A DNA stretch of 64,000 bases, taken from contig NC_083560.1 of assembly GCF_019925205.1 (NCBI RefSeq), forward strand, positions 17,503,145 to 17,567,144. Direction: 5' to 3'. Of the stretch, positions 36,701 through 48,277 are shown piece by piece (positions within the stretch are counted from its first letter, which is position 1; every line of letters starts with the position of its first letter). A model generated the notes under the pieces. It was not told the origin of the DNA and ran no database searches. It saw only the letters and a program-made list of their open reading frames with translations. Source of the DNA: Metopolophium dirhodum (Eukaryota; Arthropoda; Insecta; Hemiptera; Aphididae). The translations under genes were made by a program, and so were the position numbers.

Positions 36701-38458
36701 TACATTTTTCACAAGTCATGCGCCATGCGAGTCAACATATATGAAAATTCAAAATATATCCTTTTTTTTAAAAAAAAATAATATTTTTAGATCGTACCGT
36801 TACACGTCTTAAGAAAAAAAAAACATTAGTAAGAAAAGAATTGTTTTCTAAATAGAGTCTGGTGTTGGATTATTACAATGTTTGGTAAGTATACCGCGAC
36901 TATTGATTTTGGAAAATTTGTAAAAATAAATACATAGCTTCGGAATCATGTTCTAACCTCTGAATATATTATTATTTTTAAAAATTTTCATTAAAAATCT
37001 TTTACTGGGTCACCTATATCAAATTACAACTATGAGGTACAAGAATTCAAACAACGTGGACTCGGGAACAATTTTAAAACCAGTAAACTGCGATGTAATT
37101 TGGTTTTACATTTTAAATTCTACACTCGGAGATTTTAAATTTTATTATAACAATTATTTTACGGTAAACTAATTAGCGCTTTTTGTTTAAAACCATCCAA
37201 ACCACTTGACCGAATTAAATACAGATTGTTTCTACCCATTTATTATGTTGTGATATTATGTTTCTACGAACCAAAAGGTAATTGTTTTACGGCGCACTCG
37301 TTATTAAGGTATAGTTAGACTTCGCGAACCGTATAAAATATGAAATCAACTAATTGACATATTTTGCAAAGCACTATTGTTGATGGTCTAGTTTTAGTTT
37401 CAGCTTATTTAATTTAAAATGTTTTTTTTTTTCTTCAAGTGTGTTATTATTAACGGCAGGCAGTCGCTGGTAGCCAGCGAGTCGGATAAGCAAAACTAAT
37501 CATTTTAATCTCACTATATAGTGCATTTTAAATGCAAACCATAGTTCGGATACAGTATTGCGAATTCCAAACTCAAAACAATATTTTTAGCACATTATTT
37601 TCCAAATTTATTTATTTACTATGACGGATTCAACAATACAGAATCATTAATGACTGGCTGGTACAAAAACATTTTCATATTTACATTTACAACAATAATA
37701 GTAATAAAACGGTTAGTTTAAAGATTTTACATCACTTTGCAAATTGGTCTGTATCGTAAATATTACATTGTTAAAAATGCCAGATTTTCAATTTTCAGAA
37801 TGTCTTTAAGGTTTGTTGGGATTGGAAATAAACTTCGGTCATTAAATTTAGGACACGGAAAATTATTCGAATGTATTCGCGCATATGTTTTCAAAATCAT
37901 AGAAAGCAAAAAATTATGTGAATCTGAAAATATCGTCAAGACAATTGCAATTGACATGCGTATAATTACATATTTTAGGTTTAGCATTCGAGTAACGATA
38001 GATCCAATATCATCCGATAACTAACCATTTACAATGTGCTGAGTACTGTCAATAAGAATTTATATTAATCGCAATCTCTTCACAATTTTATACATTTGTT
38101 TACTACATTACTATAAATAATAAAATGTAGAATTTACTATTTCAATAAAATTAGACATCAAATTATCATTCGTCACACTAAGAGACAGGTCTAGAGCACT
38201 GTTCTACGTTGAAAATGATTTTTCTGGTTGCATGATAATGGTTTTTGATACACGCGTTGTACCAGCTATAACGTCGTATGTGGTATGTGGTAACCAGCGA
38301 CTCTTATTATAATAGGTATATAAAATTATATTATATGATCACGTGATAATACGTAATAAAATTACATAGATTGTATATTATCGACAAGATCTGATTTCAT
38401 TTATTATTGAGTTTTTCTGTGACCCACTCGAACGAGGTGTTTTACTTATGTTTCATTA
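36701..38458. other. AT-rich intergenic DNA, nothing recognised
   Basis: Open frames on both strands at 37737-38024 overlap and have no domain. Otherwise featureless. Confidence 0.5.
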
Positions 38459-38462
38459 TTAA

Positions 38463-38851
38463 GGGGATTGGATACCGTAATTTTCTGTTTTTGTCTAACA
38501 CACACGGGACATAGGATTTTAGACTGGTTCTTTGCCAGACATACCAATCGATCTAATGAAGCGATAAGAATTCTAAAAACAGATTTGAATTTGTCGTCAA
38601 GTCTACTTGAAATGGTCTTTTCCACATTTTTGATTTTAACTTTTCCAAAAATTAAAATACGGCAATTTTTAAATACTCTTTTTTAATATGACATTTTTAG
38701 GAATTTGGGGGGATAATATCAAACCGGTTGAAAAGTCAATTTCAAGTAGACTTGACGAAAAATTTAAATCTGTTTTCAGAATTCTTATCGGTTCAACAGA
38801 AAGTCAGTTCAAAAACAGGCCAAAAACAGAAAATCACGGTATTGAATACCC
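38463..38851. mobile_element. Palindromic MITE flanked by TTAA
   Basis: TTAA at 38459-38462 and 38852-38855 flank a 389-bp element starting GGGGATTGGATACCG and ending CGGTATTGAATACCC. The arms are long, roughly 150 bp: TTTTCTGTTTTTG, CGATAAGAATTCT(A/G)AAAACAGATTT and GTCAAGTCTACTTGAAAT recur inverted. A TTAA duplication is characteristic of piggyBac-type elements, but classical piggyBac ends begin CCC, so the assignment is tentative. The two frames at 38468-38686 and 38728-38910 lie in the arms and are not genes. Confidence 0.75.
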
Positions 38852-38855
38852 TTAA

Positions 38856-39698
38856 AGGGGAAAAAAACGGGAATGATCGTGTTTGGTCAATCACCCTGCA
38901 GCTCCTATAATATAAATATATACCTAACCTATAGGTATATTTTTTCCGTGATACGCGGTTTTTTCGAAAAGGTCATTCCAAAAACGTCCGAAATTAATAA
39001 CGATTATATTATTATAATGCTCCAAGTTCAAATTTTAAATCGAACCATTAAACAGTTATCTTCTTTGTAATTTATACACGGTGTTTAATGTTTTCATCGT
39101 ATATTTACCATTGTGTGCGCCGGTTGTTTATATCTCGTAGTCGAAGGTTTATTATGGCGGATCGGTTAAGATTATATGAATTATTGTTGCTTAAAATGAA
39201 TAATAATATGATATTGCATTAATTCAGTTTTGCGCGATCGTGACATTAATTTATCATCTTATATATTTCAAGTCTCATGGTTTCTTCTGTTCCATAATAA
39301 TATAATTTCCGTCTTTTAATTCGAGCACCGTAAAACAAACTAAATAATTAAACCAGATGACCTCGGTCTCTGCAGCTCGGAATCTGGAATAGGACAAACC
39401 GTATCTTAAATAATTTATCAACATTCATTAGTTACAGTATTGTGTACAATTGTAGGTTTTGTTTCAATTGTTATCTCTGCTTTGACATTGCGTTATTCTA
39501 ATATATCTATATATTAAGCGGGTTATACGTTATTTTATAGTTCACATTTCCAAATGAATTTGGCTCCTCGCTGTCTCTTAGGGTTCAATTCCGTCGGTCG
39601 ATATCGCACCCGTTAAATATTATATTCGATACATATTGAAATTTATTATTATAAACGTCATAATATTTTGTTCACATTATACGTAGCAATAATAATTA
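38856..39698. other. AT-rich intergenic DNA, nothing recognised
   Basis: No feature recognised. Confidence 0.55.
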
Positions 39699-39706
39699 AT
39701 AATAAT

Positions 39707-40274
39707 TAGGGCTGGGACTTCGATGAGCTTTTCATTTTTATCCAGAGGTTGCTGTACGATGCTCCCCTGGTCACAAATCCGTAACAATTTGTATTTTTGA
39801 ATGACAATAAGAAAGTTTATTTTGCATTTTTTGACAATTTTTGATTTTAACGTCATTTTCTTAATTTTATATGGCATTATTAGGGGTTTCTAGGGCGTTA
39901 TTGGAGTTTTTGGGTCCAACATTTAAACTTGAAATTTTATTTTTAGATTGTACACGCTAACGCGAGTTTTATATATATATATATTTACATATTTTTTTTT
40001 TTCTATTACAAACAATAAAGTAGGTAAATACCTACTCATATCTCGTGTCGTAAAAAAACTTAAATAACAAGTTTGCGATTGGCGGCGTGGCAAAGTATAT
40101 TTAGAATTTAGAAGTTTAGCCTATAGAGAAATTATTTTAATCATTTTTTTTTTCACTTCTATTTTATAATTTATTAAAAACAAAAACAATTTATCTGCAT
40201 TTTTTTTAATGCATTATTTAGATTTTTTAGGGGCATTTTTTAGGGTATTATAGGGCATTACATTCCCAGCCTGA
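39707..40274. mobile_element. hAT-like MITE (TAGGGCTGGG family)
   Basis: Starts TAGGGCTGGGACTTCGATG and ends GGGCATTACATTCCCAGCCTGA. Flanks ATAATAAT (39699-39706) and ATAACAAT (40275-40282) match at 7 of 8 positions. The T-rich interior, with words like GGCATTATTAGGGG and GGGCATTTTTTAGGG, resembles those of 6167 and 17473, so these are probably subfamilies. Confidence 0.7.
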
Positions 40275-40395
40275 ATAACAATGTTTCGAATCGACTTAGT
40301 ACGGTTTTTTATTGCCATCGAATAACTTAATACTTATCTCATCTCCGTTTGTTAAGGCAATTTTTCACCTTTATCTTAATTTTCTCCAGAATTGC

Positions 40396-40732
40396 TTATT
40401 GTTTGAGCGTCTCCCACAAGTACAGTGATCCAAAAACAGCAATATCTTCATGACTTCTTAAATCGAAAATAAAACCATCAATGACATTACATTGACGTTT
40501 CTCACATTCTCTTTGTACATCTGGGACGACTTTTACATAAGTTGTAAACATTTTTTTTTTTTTATATCCCGCTGCGGAAAAACATTTGAAAATCGTTTCG
40601 GACGTTACATCTTTGCTCCAAGCTGTTGTTTTATGTGCAGTATTTGAAATAACTGTATTCCGTTTCACATCTATCGGCTTCATTAAAAATGTTAAATCCA
40701 CCCGCAACCGATAAACCTTTACGTTTTGACAT
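40396..40732 (-). pseudogene. pogo/CENP-B-like transposase remnant, internally deleted
   Basis: On the minus strand an ATG at 40732 opens MSKRKGLSVA, typical of the basic N terminus of pogo/Tigger/Jerky/CENP-B-type proteins just before the helix-turn-helix. After about 25 residues that frame runs to a stop, while an overlapping frame (from 40707) carries AWSKDVTSETIFKCFSAAGY. This matches the pattern AW-x-x-V-T-x-x-T-I-x-x-C-F-x-x-A-G-(F/Y) found right after the DDE domain in this family. A lysine run and about 50 more residues follow, ending in TLKQ and a stop at 40396. Family proteins are about 400-600 residues, so the helix-turn-helix core and the DDE catalytic domain are missing and the two ends are out of frame. 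It is a deletion derivative, not functional. Confidence 0.6.
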
Positions 40733-43063
40733 ATCGAAAAGTTGAACGTAACTTCATATCATTATAATAATAATATACTGTACAGGCCGCTACATCAACT
40801 ATCGTTACTTTAGATGTGATATGGGTACCTATATTAACCGTCTGTGCTCTAATTTATTATATTTTTAAAACAATACCCGATCGCCTGAACTTGTATAGCG
40901 ACTATAAACAATACAATTTGCAGGTGGTTGAAATATATCTTGTATAGTACTCGGAATAATAATGTTTACTATCAAATGCTCTGATCTTTCAAATCGCATT
41001 TTCTATTCGGTTATAAAATATGTAGGGTACTAATAAGTAACACTTTTATTCATGGTTCCAAAATATATAACCATATAATGCAGTCAAACTTGAAATATTA
41101 TACCACTTTTACCAAAAAGGTAATATTTTATGCCCATTACCTATTGAATTTCAGCGATTAAAAAATAAAGAATATTATAGGAAAACACGCTAAAGATTAT
41201 AACGAATAATATTCCGAAGAAAACAAACACATATTCTTATATAAATAAAAACTTTTTTCTAGTGTGCTAAAATTCAAACGATAATATTATTACAAAGGAC
41301 AAAAAAGTAATTTTTTTCTCGCATAAAAAAAAAACAACATTTGGGATGAGTTATTATTATATCTACGAAGTACTACAATCGTAGTACAACCTGACCTCAT
41401 TACCGTATCGTACAAATCCAGAACGCAGTTTTCAACCGATATGCGATTATAAATGTTAAACATTATCTATAAATTATAATATAAAAAAATATAACAATAG
41501 GTATGAGACGAATTGGAGATTTCAATAATTTCATACAATCCACAATAAATTCAATAATTACCCAATAGGTAGGTACCTATATTTTAATATAGAGTTTGGT
41601 GCAAATAGGTTCTTAAAATATTATTTTATTCGTATTTGTTGTCATTATCAATAGCAAAGTCAATGCTGACGTACAGTCCAACGTGTCCGTCAATAAATAA
41701 ATCAGTAGCCAGATAAAAATTCAACTTCTGGAGTTTCAGTGCTCTTGATTTGTACAGTTAAAACGATACGTTTACCATTACTCGCCGAATTCTTTTTGAA
41801 CCACCAGCTATTAAAATTACTCAAGATACTATAATATAGTGAATATCAGTAAAGCACTGTCAGAGTGAAAACTCACAGAGCAGTTAACAATAGTACCAAC
41901 GTGAGACGTATATAATTATTATAGTGCGCCATTATGTTAAAAATAACAATAATTGTAGACTATATTGTTTTAGAAGTCTACTGGATTTCAGTTTCTTTTT
42001 GTTTTTAAAACCGTCGTGTGTAAAATCGTTATTACTGTCGACGTGGTGTTGGAACTTTTTTCACGGTTAAAGCTATTACAGACACACCGGTTCGAGTCCT
42101 TTAAATTCGTGAATATATAATATACCTGATATGTGAAATGGATTTCATACCTCTAAGTTGAGACTGATAAAAACGACATTGTTCGTGTTGACAATATAGT
42201 ATAGCACCTTTGCAGGTTACGCGTAGTCAATTAATCAATCCATAATATTATATTATATAGACAATGTAATATTATATAGGTCACACGTTGAAAGAATCAC
42301 GCCGATTGATTTCTTTTCTCGCGCGCAATAGCTGCGTTTTAGATAATTTTATTTTTTCTCCTTTGCCCCAAATAATACAATGGGTATTATCACAGACGAC
42401 GCGTTTTCGCACTGTTTTGCACATTGTCTATACGAGAGCCCCGCCGTGGCGTAGGGGTCTTACAGCCGATTCGCAAAAGCTCCTCAGTCCTCGTTTTGTT
42501 TTTTCAAAATATTTAGTGTTTTCACTCGGCGCAAAAGTTATTTGAGAAAACAAAAGTTTTGTTTTTCTCGACGTATTGAAAACGATTATTACTCGACTTT
42601 CGGATGATACGGCGTGCACACAGTCGCGTGCTCGTTTACGCAAACCATTGAATCTCGATGATCAAAGGGAAAAAATTGAATTTTCCGAGACCTAATCTCG
42701 TGTCGTTTGCAGCACGATAACATATATATTTTACGTGAGGAAACCAAAGATATTATTATATTCATCTAGTGAACACCAGGTTGGTTCTTGTTATACGGTC
42801 GAGATCAAAGTCACCTTTAAGCCAGTCGCTGCGATTCCAACGTTTTTAACGGAATGTTTTCGCAGGCTTAACCATAAACAAGCTATACAGTGCTCTTATT
42901 ATTAGGGTAATATTATAGGACGTACCGTTGCACAAAATATATCCGATGACGTTTCTTTTCTGGAATGAAATCCATGAATCGGTGTTGATTAATAAATGAC
43001 TAACACCACCGCGACACACACACATTTTACTATAACGAATAGTAGACAGATATAGAATCAGTC
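40733..43063. other. Intergenic DNA, no gene recognised
   Basis: AT-rich with a more balanced CpG-containing patch at 42275-42700, where frames are open on both strands without a recognisable domain. GGTAGGTAC occurs near 41567. Confidence 0.5.
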
Positions 43064-43856
43064 TTGTTGAGTGGTTTCAAATACTTTTTTTGTATTTAAA
43101 ATATTTAAAAAATACTTTTTATTTATATTTTTGTTCTGGAAATACTTTTTTTTTCATTCTCAATTTTTTTTCAAATTCCAATTACTAATATTTCGGAATG
43201 TACTGTTTTAAATTTTGTTTCTAAAATATTAATTTAAAAGCAGTTCTAACTTCTGATATAGGTAATTTATAAATGAGGTTTCGCCCAAAATACGATCAGA
43301 TAACAGAATGACTGAACGCTGAAACCCCGTTGGCTCCTCACTCCCATATTATACCATGACATACGAGACACTGATCACCACTGGTTGGATTGGCATTTAT
43401 CTCGAATATTTAAATAGTCTTTCTTCTTATTTAATGGGTGGTACACTGTGGTAGTAGTTTATAATTTTGATATAAGATATTAATGTTATTGAACTTTTTT
43501 TTTTGTCATATGTATTTTAATTCGTACAATCTGTATGAAATATTTTTACAATAAGCACAATGTATGGGGGGGGGGCTATACCCCCCGTGTATAAGAGGGT
43601 TTGGTTGCCTTGATTAAAGAAACTATTCAATAGTATGTAATACTTCACGGCGTGGGTAATAGTGGTCAGTCGACTAGTCATTGAATTGATTGAATTATTG
43701 ATTATTAATTATTCATCTATTTAACTTGAAAAAAAAATATTTGTGTAAGTATTTTTAATACTTTTAAAAGGTATTTGTATTTATATTTAAATACTTTTAA
43801 AAGAAAGTATTTGAATACCTACGTATTTTAAATACAAATTACACCAATACATTTGG
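43064..43856. mobile_element. AT-rich repeat with AAATACTTT subterminal words
   Basis: The left part (43074-43160) and right part (43730-43856) are packed with AAATACTTT/AAAGTATTT and TTAAAATAC words in inverted arrangement, suggesting a non-autonomous DNA transposon. The true ends and any target duplication were not determined. A G10-CTATA-C6 hairpin lies inside at 43566. Confidence 0.4.
43566..43586. repeat. G10-CTATA-C6 hairpin
   Basis: Ten G, CTATA, six C: a perfect short inverted repeat around a 5-base loop. Confidence 0.8.
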
Positions 43857-44011
43857 TTTACATTTAGTTTTACAAACTATACTTAACAAGACTGGATATA
43901 GTATAGTTTTTCAGGCCTTAAGATCTATGTCACGAATAACAATTCTTCGATTCCTAAACGAAATCTTACAAAACTAATGAAATAAGTACGTTTTAAAATA
44001 ATTTCACTGCA

Positions 44012-44479
44012 TCAGCACGTCGATTAGGGTTATACAGGGTGATTCATTAAGCGTAAAATACTCATTACCTCAAAAAGTATTTATTTTTTTGAAAATATTT
44101 TTTTACATAGTTTAGAGTTGTTAAAAAAACAACGTTTTTATTAAAAAATTATATTTTTAAATATTTTCTATCCTTATATTTTTTTAAGTTTTCTTTTAAA
44201 GTTTTCTAACCTAACATTTTAAGTTTAAATTTCATATTCCAAAGCAGAATATTTTTCTAAGTATTTTGATTCATAAAAATCGAATTTAGGGCGAATAGTT
44301 TATGAGTTATAAGTATTTAATGTTTAGTCAAGCAGAGTAGTGGACAAACATTTTGCGGGGTAACCCCATACCACTTCACTCCACCTATCTAAACTTTAAA
44401 TACTTATAACTCATAAACTACTCCCTAAATTCGATTATTATGAATCAAAATACTTAGAAAAATATTCCTATTTGGAATA
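44012..44479 (+). mobile_element. Truncated mariner-like palindromic MITE with shared flank
   Basis: The left end TACAGGGTGATTCATTAAGCG (TA at 44033-44034) and following sequence match the element at 8258-8875. The loop with TAACCCCATACCACTTCACTCC is present, but the right arm breaks off near 44479 after AAAATATTCCTATTTGGAA. The 21 bases before the element (TCAGCACGTCGATTAGGGTTA) equal, inverted, the 21 bases after the TA at the other copy (8878-8898). Confidence 0.65.
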
Positions 44480-44508
44480 TCTTATAGATATGTGTCGATG
44501 GCGTACAG

Positions 44509-44515
<7 letters not shown>

Positions 44516-44540
<25 letters not shown>

Positions 44541-44542
44541 GG
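44516..44542. repeat. G27 homopolymer
   Basis: Twenty-seven consecutive G followed by CTATA. The length may be inexact because homopolymers are error-prone in sequencing. Confidence 0.8.
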
Positions 44543-45417
44543 CTATAAATAAATAAAAATAATTGCTTTATTTTTTTGTGACGGAGAAGAGTGTTCTTAT
44601 ATGAGATGACGATGTCCACCAAATAATTTTCGGTTTTGGCATCAATTTTTTTAACACTTCACTGGACTCTTCCGCAGGTCACGTTAGTCAGTTACAAAAG
44701 CAAATAAATATTATTTATATGGTAAATGTCTGAAAAACAAATAGAAACGATGATAATTTGTGGACCACATGGAACGAATATAAAATGAAAAATACTTTTA
44801 CAAGTGTAACTACGTTCACAAACATTATTAATAATAATTTATTATAAATCGATAGTAATTATTGGTATATTTTCTCAGTTGTTTTTCGTATTTTGTTTTG
44901 GCATACTTAGTTTCATTATTTTTTTACAATACTGAACGCAATGTATTTTAATTTATTTATTTATTCCATATAAGCCGTGACTGATTGTGCATTGTCAACA
45001 ATATATTATAATGTTTATAATTTGTAACTTTAAACTGTTAGAAGTTAAAACAACAATAAAAACTTCAACATTAAATGATTTCCACAATCGGTAGAACAAT
45101 AATAATCGCGCTTAAATTAAATGATTAATATCAGGTAGGTATGTAAAATATGTTTCATAAACTACCTTATAATATAATTTATTATTAGATTTTACGTTAA
45201 ATTAAAGATACGGCTCTGAGGAAGCGAATGTAATAGTTGTGGAAGTTGTAATAACGCCTTAATAGGCATAATACATACCTCTGTATACAAGACACGTTCC
45301 GCATTGATCTCATTCTAAACCGATTTGATAAATTACCACCCTCACCAGAACAACATTTGAGGGACATGTTGAATGGTTAAAAAACAACACCATAGTCATC
45401 GGGGGTATAATATTATC

Positions 45418-45622
45418 ACCAGGGCTCGGAAATTAAATGCATTATAAATACCAAAAAATGCAGTTTGAAAATATTTTTTTTTAATTAATATGTACCTATT
45501 TTTTATAATTGCAAAGAAATGATATACCGCGGTCATCATGGTATATTAACACCAGAGCTTGGCATTATAAATATCAAAAATGCAGTTTGAAAATAATTTT
45601 TTTAATAAATATGTACCTATAT
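45418..45622 (+). repeat. Local tandem duplication starting ACCAG(G/A)GCT(C/T)GG
   Basis: Two units, 45418-45497 and 45552-45622, share ACCAGxGCTxGG, CATTATAAATA, AAAATGCAGTTTGAAAATA, a T-rich run and ATATGTACCTAT. The start CAGGGCTCGG resembles a hAT-type terminus, so the unit may be a duplicated transposon end. Confidence 0.6.
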
Positions 45623-46582
45623 CAAGAATTAAAATTTTAAATTACACTTGAAGTCCATATTTTTCAAACGGTTGAGATTGTTTGTACCACTTATGGATGA
45701 TCCTGTGACAATTCAACTTTTGTATTTTGAAATAGAAATTCTCTTTTTCACTTTTAAACTATTCAGTAGACGTTTATTTGAGAATTTTAATGTACGAGCG
45801 AGCAAGGTAAATCATGATTTTTATAACTTAGTGTACCTACTTACCTAATAAAGATAACAATATAATATTATCAATGGAAATGGGTTGAGTAGATAATAAT
45901 ATGAGGGCTTACATTATTTGAAAATGCTATTAATTACTGTGGATCTATCAATATAAATATTTTGTAAGATAATCCAAGTAAAATAACTACTACATAACAT
46001 AATATTGCAAATAGTTTATATTTTTCTGAAGCCAATTTTAAGGATATTTGTATCTTTGGTATAGACATTTTAATAACTCAGAAACTACTACATGATAAAA
46101 TCGTTTGCAGTAAAAAAGGAGTGTTCTCATTTGAAAAATAGAAGATTATATCGAAACAGGACAATCCTTAAGTAGTGGACAAAATATCAGAAATTTGGAA
46201 ACATGGTCTTAAACTTAAACATTATAAAAAAAAAAAAATGTTATTAAATGTACTATTAAAAATGAGTGCGAGCAATCTTACAGATGTACTATCGTTTAAA
46301 TTGTTGTAAGAGCGTAGAATTTTCCCATTAGATTATTATTATTCGACTTGCTGGATGGTCGAACTTGCTATCATGAGGGATATCGTAACGCATGCAAACC
46401 ATTAACAAACAGTAACTAATAGTAAACACGATTTTATTGGTGACAATGATGTATTATCATTAGATTGAGGTGGGTCGGATACGCATAATGTATATATTTA
46501 TCTCGTGTCTTGATCAATCACAAAGTCTTTGCCGGAAACTCGGCTCATCCGTCGCCGGCTAGATCCATATAAAGATTGTTCG

Positions 46583-46596
46583 CCCCCCCCCCCCCC
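46583..46596. repeat. C14 homopolymer
   Basis: Fourteen consecutive C inside an otherwise AT-rich region; a second run of 8 C lies near 46709. Confidence 0.85.
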
Positions 46597-46946
46597 GAAT
46601 ATAATGTACATTATACATATATAATAGGTAGTGTGGAGTAAAATATTCATTCTTTCACTCGCTAACAACTTGCTAAGAAATAATGTATTTTTAAAGCCGC
46701 GATAGCCTCCCCCCCCTACCATCCTAAAAGGATGAACGACTACGCGCTATTATGCGATAAACTTTTTTTAGATGTATCCGGCGAAATCCTTTAGGCCATT
46801 ACAAAAACAACGTTATCACGCTGGTAATTTTTTTATTCGGTTTGAGTAGGTAACAATTTTCAATTTCCACCTCTCCACTTCGCGTGTATTAACACATTGT
46901 TGAAAATATAATATTTTAAGTTTAGTATCCTATTTCCGAATTCGTA

Positions 46947-47618
46947 GAATTTCTAGAACGAAAAGGTTCTAAATCGCATTTTTTTCAAGTCTTTTTTTTA
47001 ACGTAAATGATTTTTGAAAGCAAACGCACATCTTCTAAGCTAACATTTTATGATTATATTACGATCGTTATTGACGATTTTTTTAAAAGTAAATTCTAAA
47101 TCGCCAAAAATTAAATTATAAACACAATTTAATCAAATTGAAAACGCTCGGTTAGTGGAACCAAATTATTAACAATACGTTAGTTTGAAAAGGTTCTGAT
47201 TAAATTAAATACTGATTTCGATGTTTCATAATTATTATTACTTTGTTTCGTGTTAGAAAATTGGTAGCAATTAGAAAGCATTATTCTGAAAAGTATTCAG
47301 CTAACAATAATATAAATAATAAATAAAAATGAAAAAGTCCTAATTTTTAGGATGAAATGGTTCTAATATTGTAGAACCGTTTCATACTAAACACTTTATA
47401 ATATTTGTATTTTATTTATTCGTATACCAACCGCAAAACCGCAAATTATTATTACAATGTTGTGAATTAAACTGTACAAGTTGCTGAATGCCTTAGAACT
47501 AATTTTCAAAACATGTCGTCCGAGGAGTAAAATATTAAATATTTGATCTCAAACCTTAAAGTTACTCTCCCGGACTATTTCAGAAAAACGACTTAGAACC
47601 TTTTCATTCTAGACCCAC
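46947..47618 (-). mobile_element. DNA-transposon-like repeat with TTAGAACCTTTTCATT motifs (copy 1)
   Basis: Ends are CTAGAACGAAAAGGTTCTAA and TTAGAACCTTTTCATTCTAG followed by ACCCAC. The interior (for example AAGCTAACATTT, TTGACGATTTTTTTAAAAG and GAAAACGCTCGGTTA) matches the reverse complement of 60358-61053. Variants of the AGAACCTTTTCATT word recur inside. No target duplication and no coding frame were found. Confidence 0.65.
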
Positions 47619-48277
47619 GAGTCATCAATAATCTCCCGTGCCGCAGTGGCAACATTATAATTATTATTGTATTATAATATTAGGTACCTATATACCTACC
47701 ACTGTAAGTGACATAATATCAATTCGACTGCGTGTATTTGCCGCCAATCCGAAAACTGTTACTGTGAGAAAATACAATTTATCAACAACATTTGGTTCGT
47801 CAACACGCGATTATTACAATATCACGAAATGAAACAGAATTAATCGCACATGTGCACTAAATTGTTTGTTATTTAATTAACCGCCCGAGTCGCGGTGTTA
47901 CAAGCGCGATGCATGTAAAACGAGATTTTACGAGAGCATTTCTCCGGCGTTTCGCACTATATATCGATGGTGCAGCCTACCTCATCGGAGATTACTTGTT
48001 TTCGTATTTATCGCAGTCGTAAACTGCCTATAAACTATTGTGCGATATAATATAATATTATTATAGTGCACCCCCGACAATGACGTTTAACGCTAATCCC
48101 GAACAATATTGGTATCCCGACGAGGACCGACCTCGATCGATAAAACGGTTAGCCGAATCGTTTTCGGTAATATTAGTTCAACGAACAATATTATACAAGA
48201 CGATTGACCGACAATGCTCATTTCCTATTTTTTCTCCGACAATGCGGTTATTCGAATTTAGAATTATGCAAATTTTG
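47619..48277. other. Intergenic DNA, nothing recognised
   Basis: A more balanced patch at 47880-48160 with an open frame at 48080-48376 that runs into the adjacent repeat; no domain. Confidence 0.45.

Larger units (their letters stand above)
44543..46946. other. AT-rich intergenic DNA with a local duplication and C14 run
   Basis: No gene recognised. Contains the short duplication at 45418/45552 and C14 at 46583. Sequence around 46020-46160 resembles the interior of the ATTCTGAGCGGAG family. Confidence 0.45.

Noticed and set aside
37737..38024. 95-codon plus-strand frame with an antisense frame
   Set aside because: No recognisable family and low-complexity composition.
38468..38910. Two plus-strand open frames
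   Set aside because: They lie in the two inverted arms of the TTAA-flanked element.
42085..42110. GGTTCGAGTCC resembling a tRNA T-arm / B box
   Set aside because: The bases around it do not form a T stem, and no acceptor stem, D arm or anticodon arm could be placed upstream.
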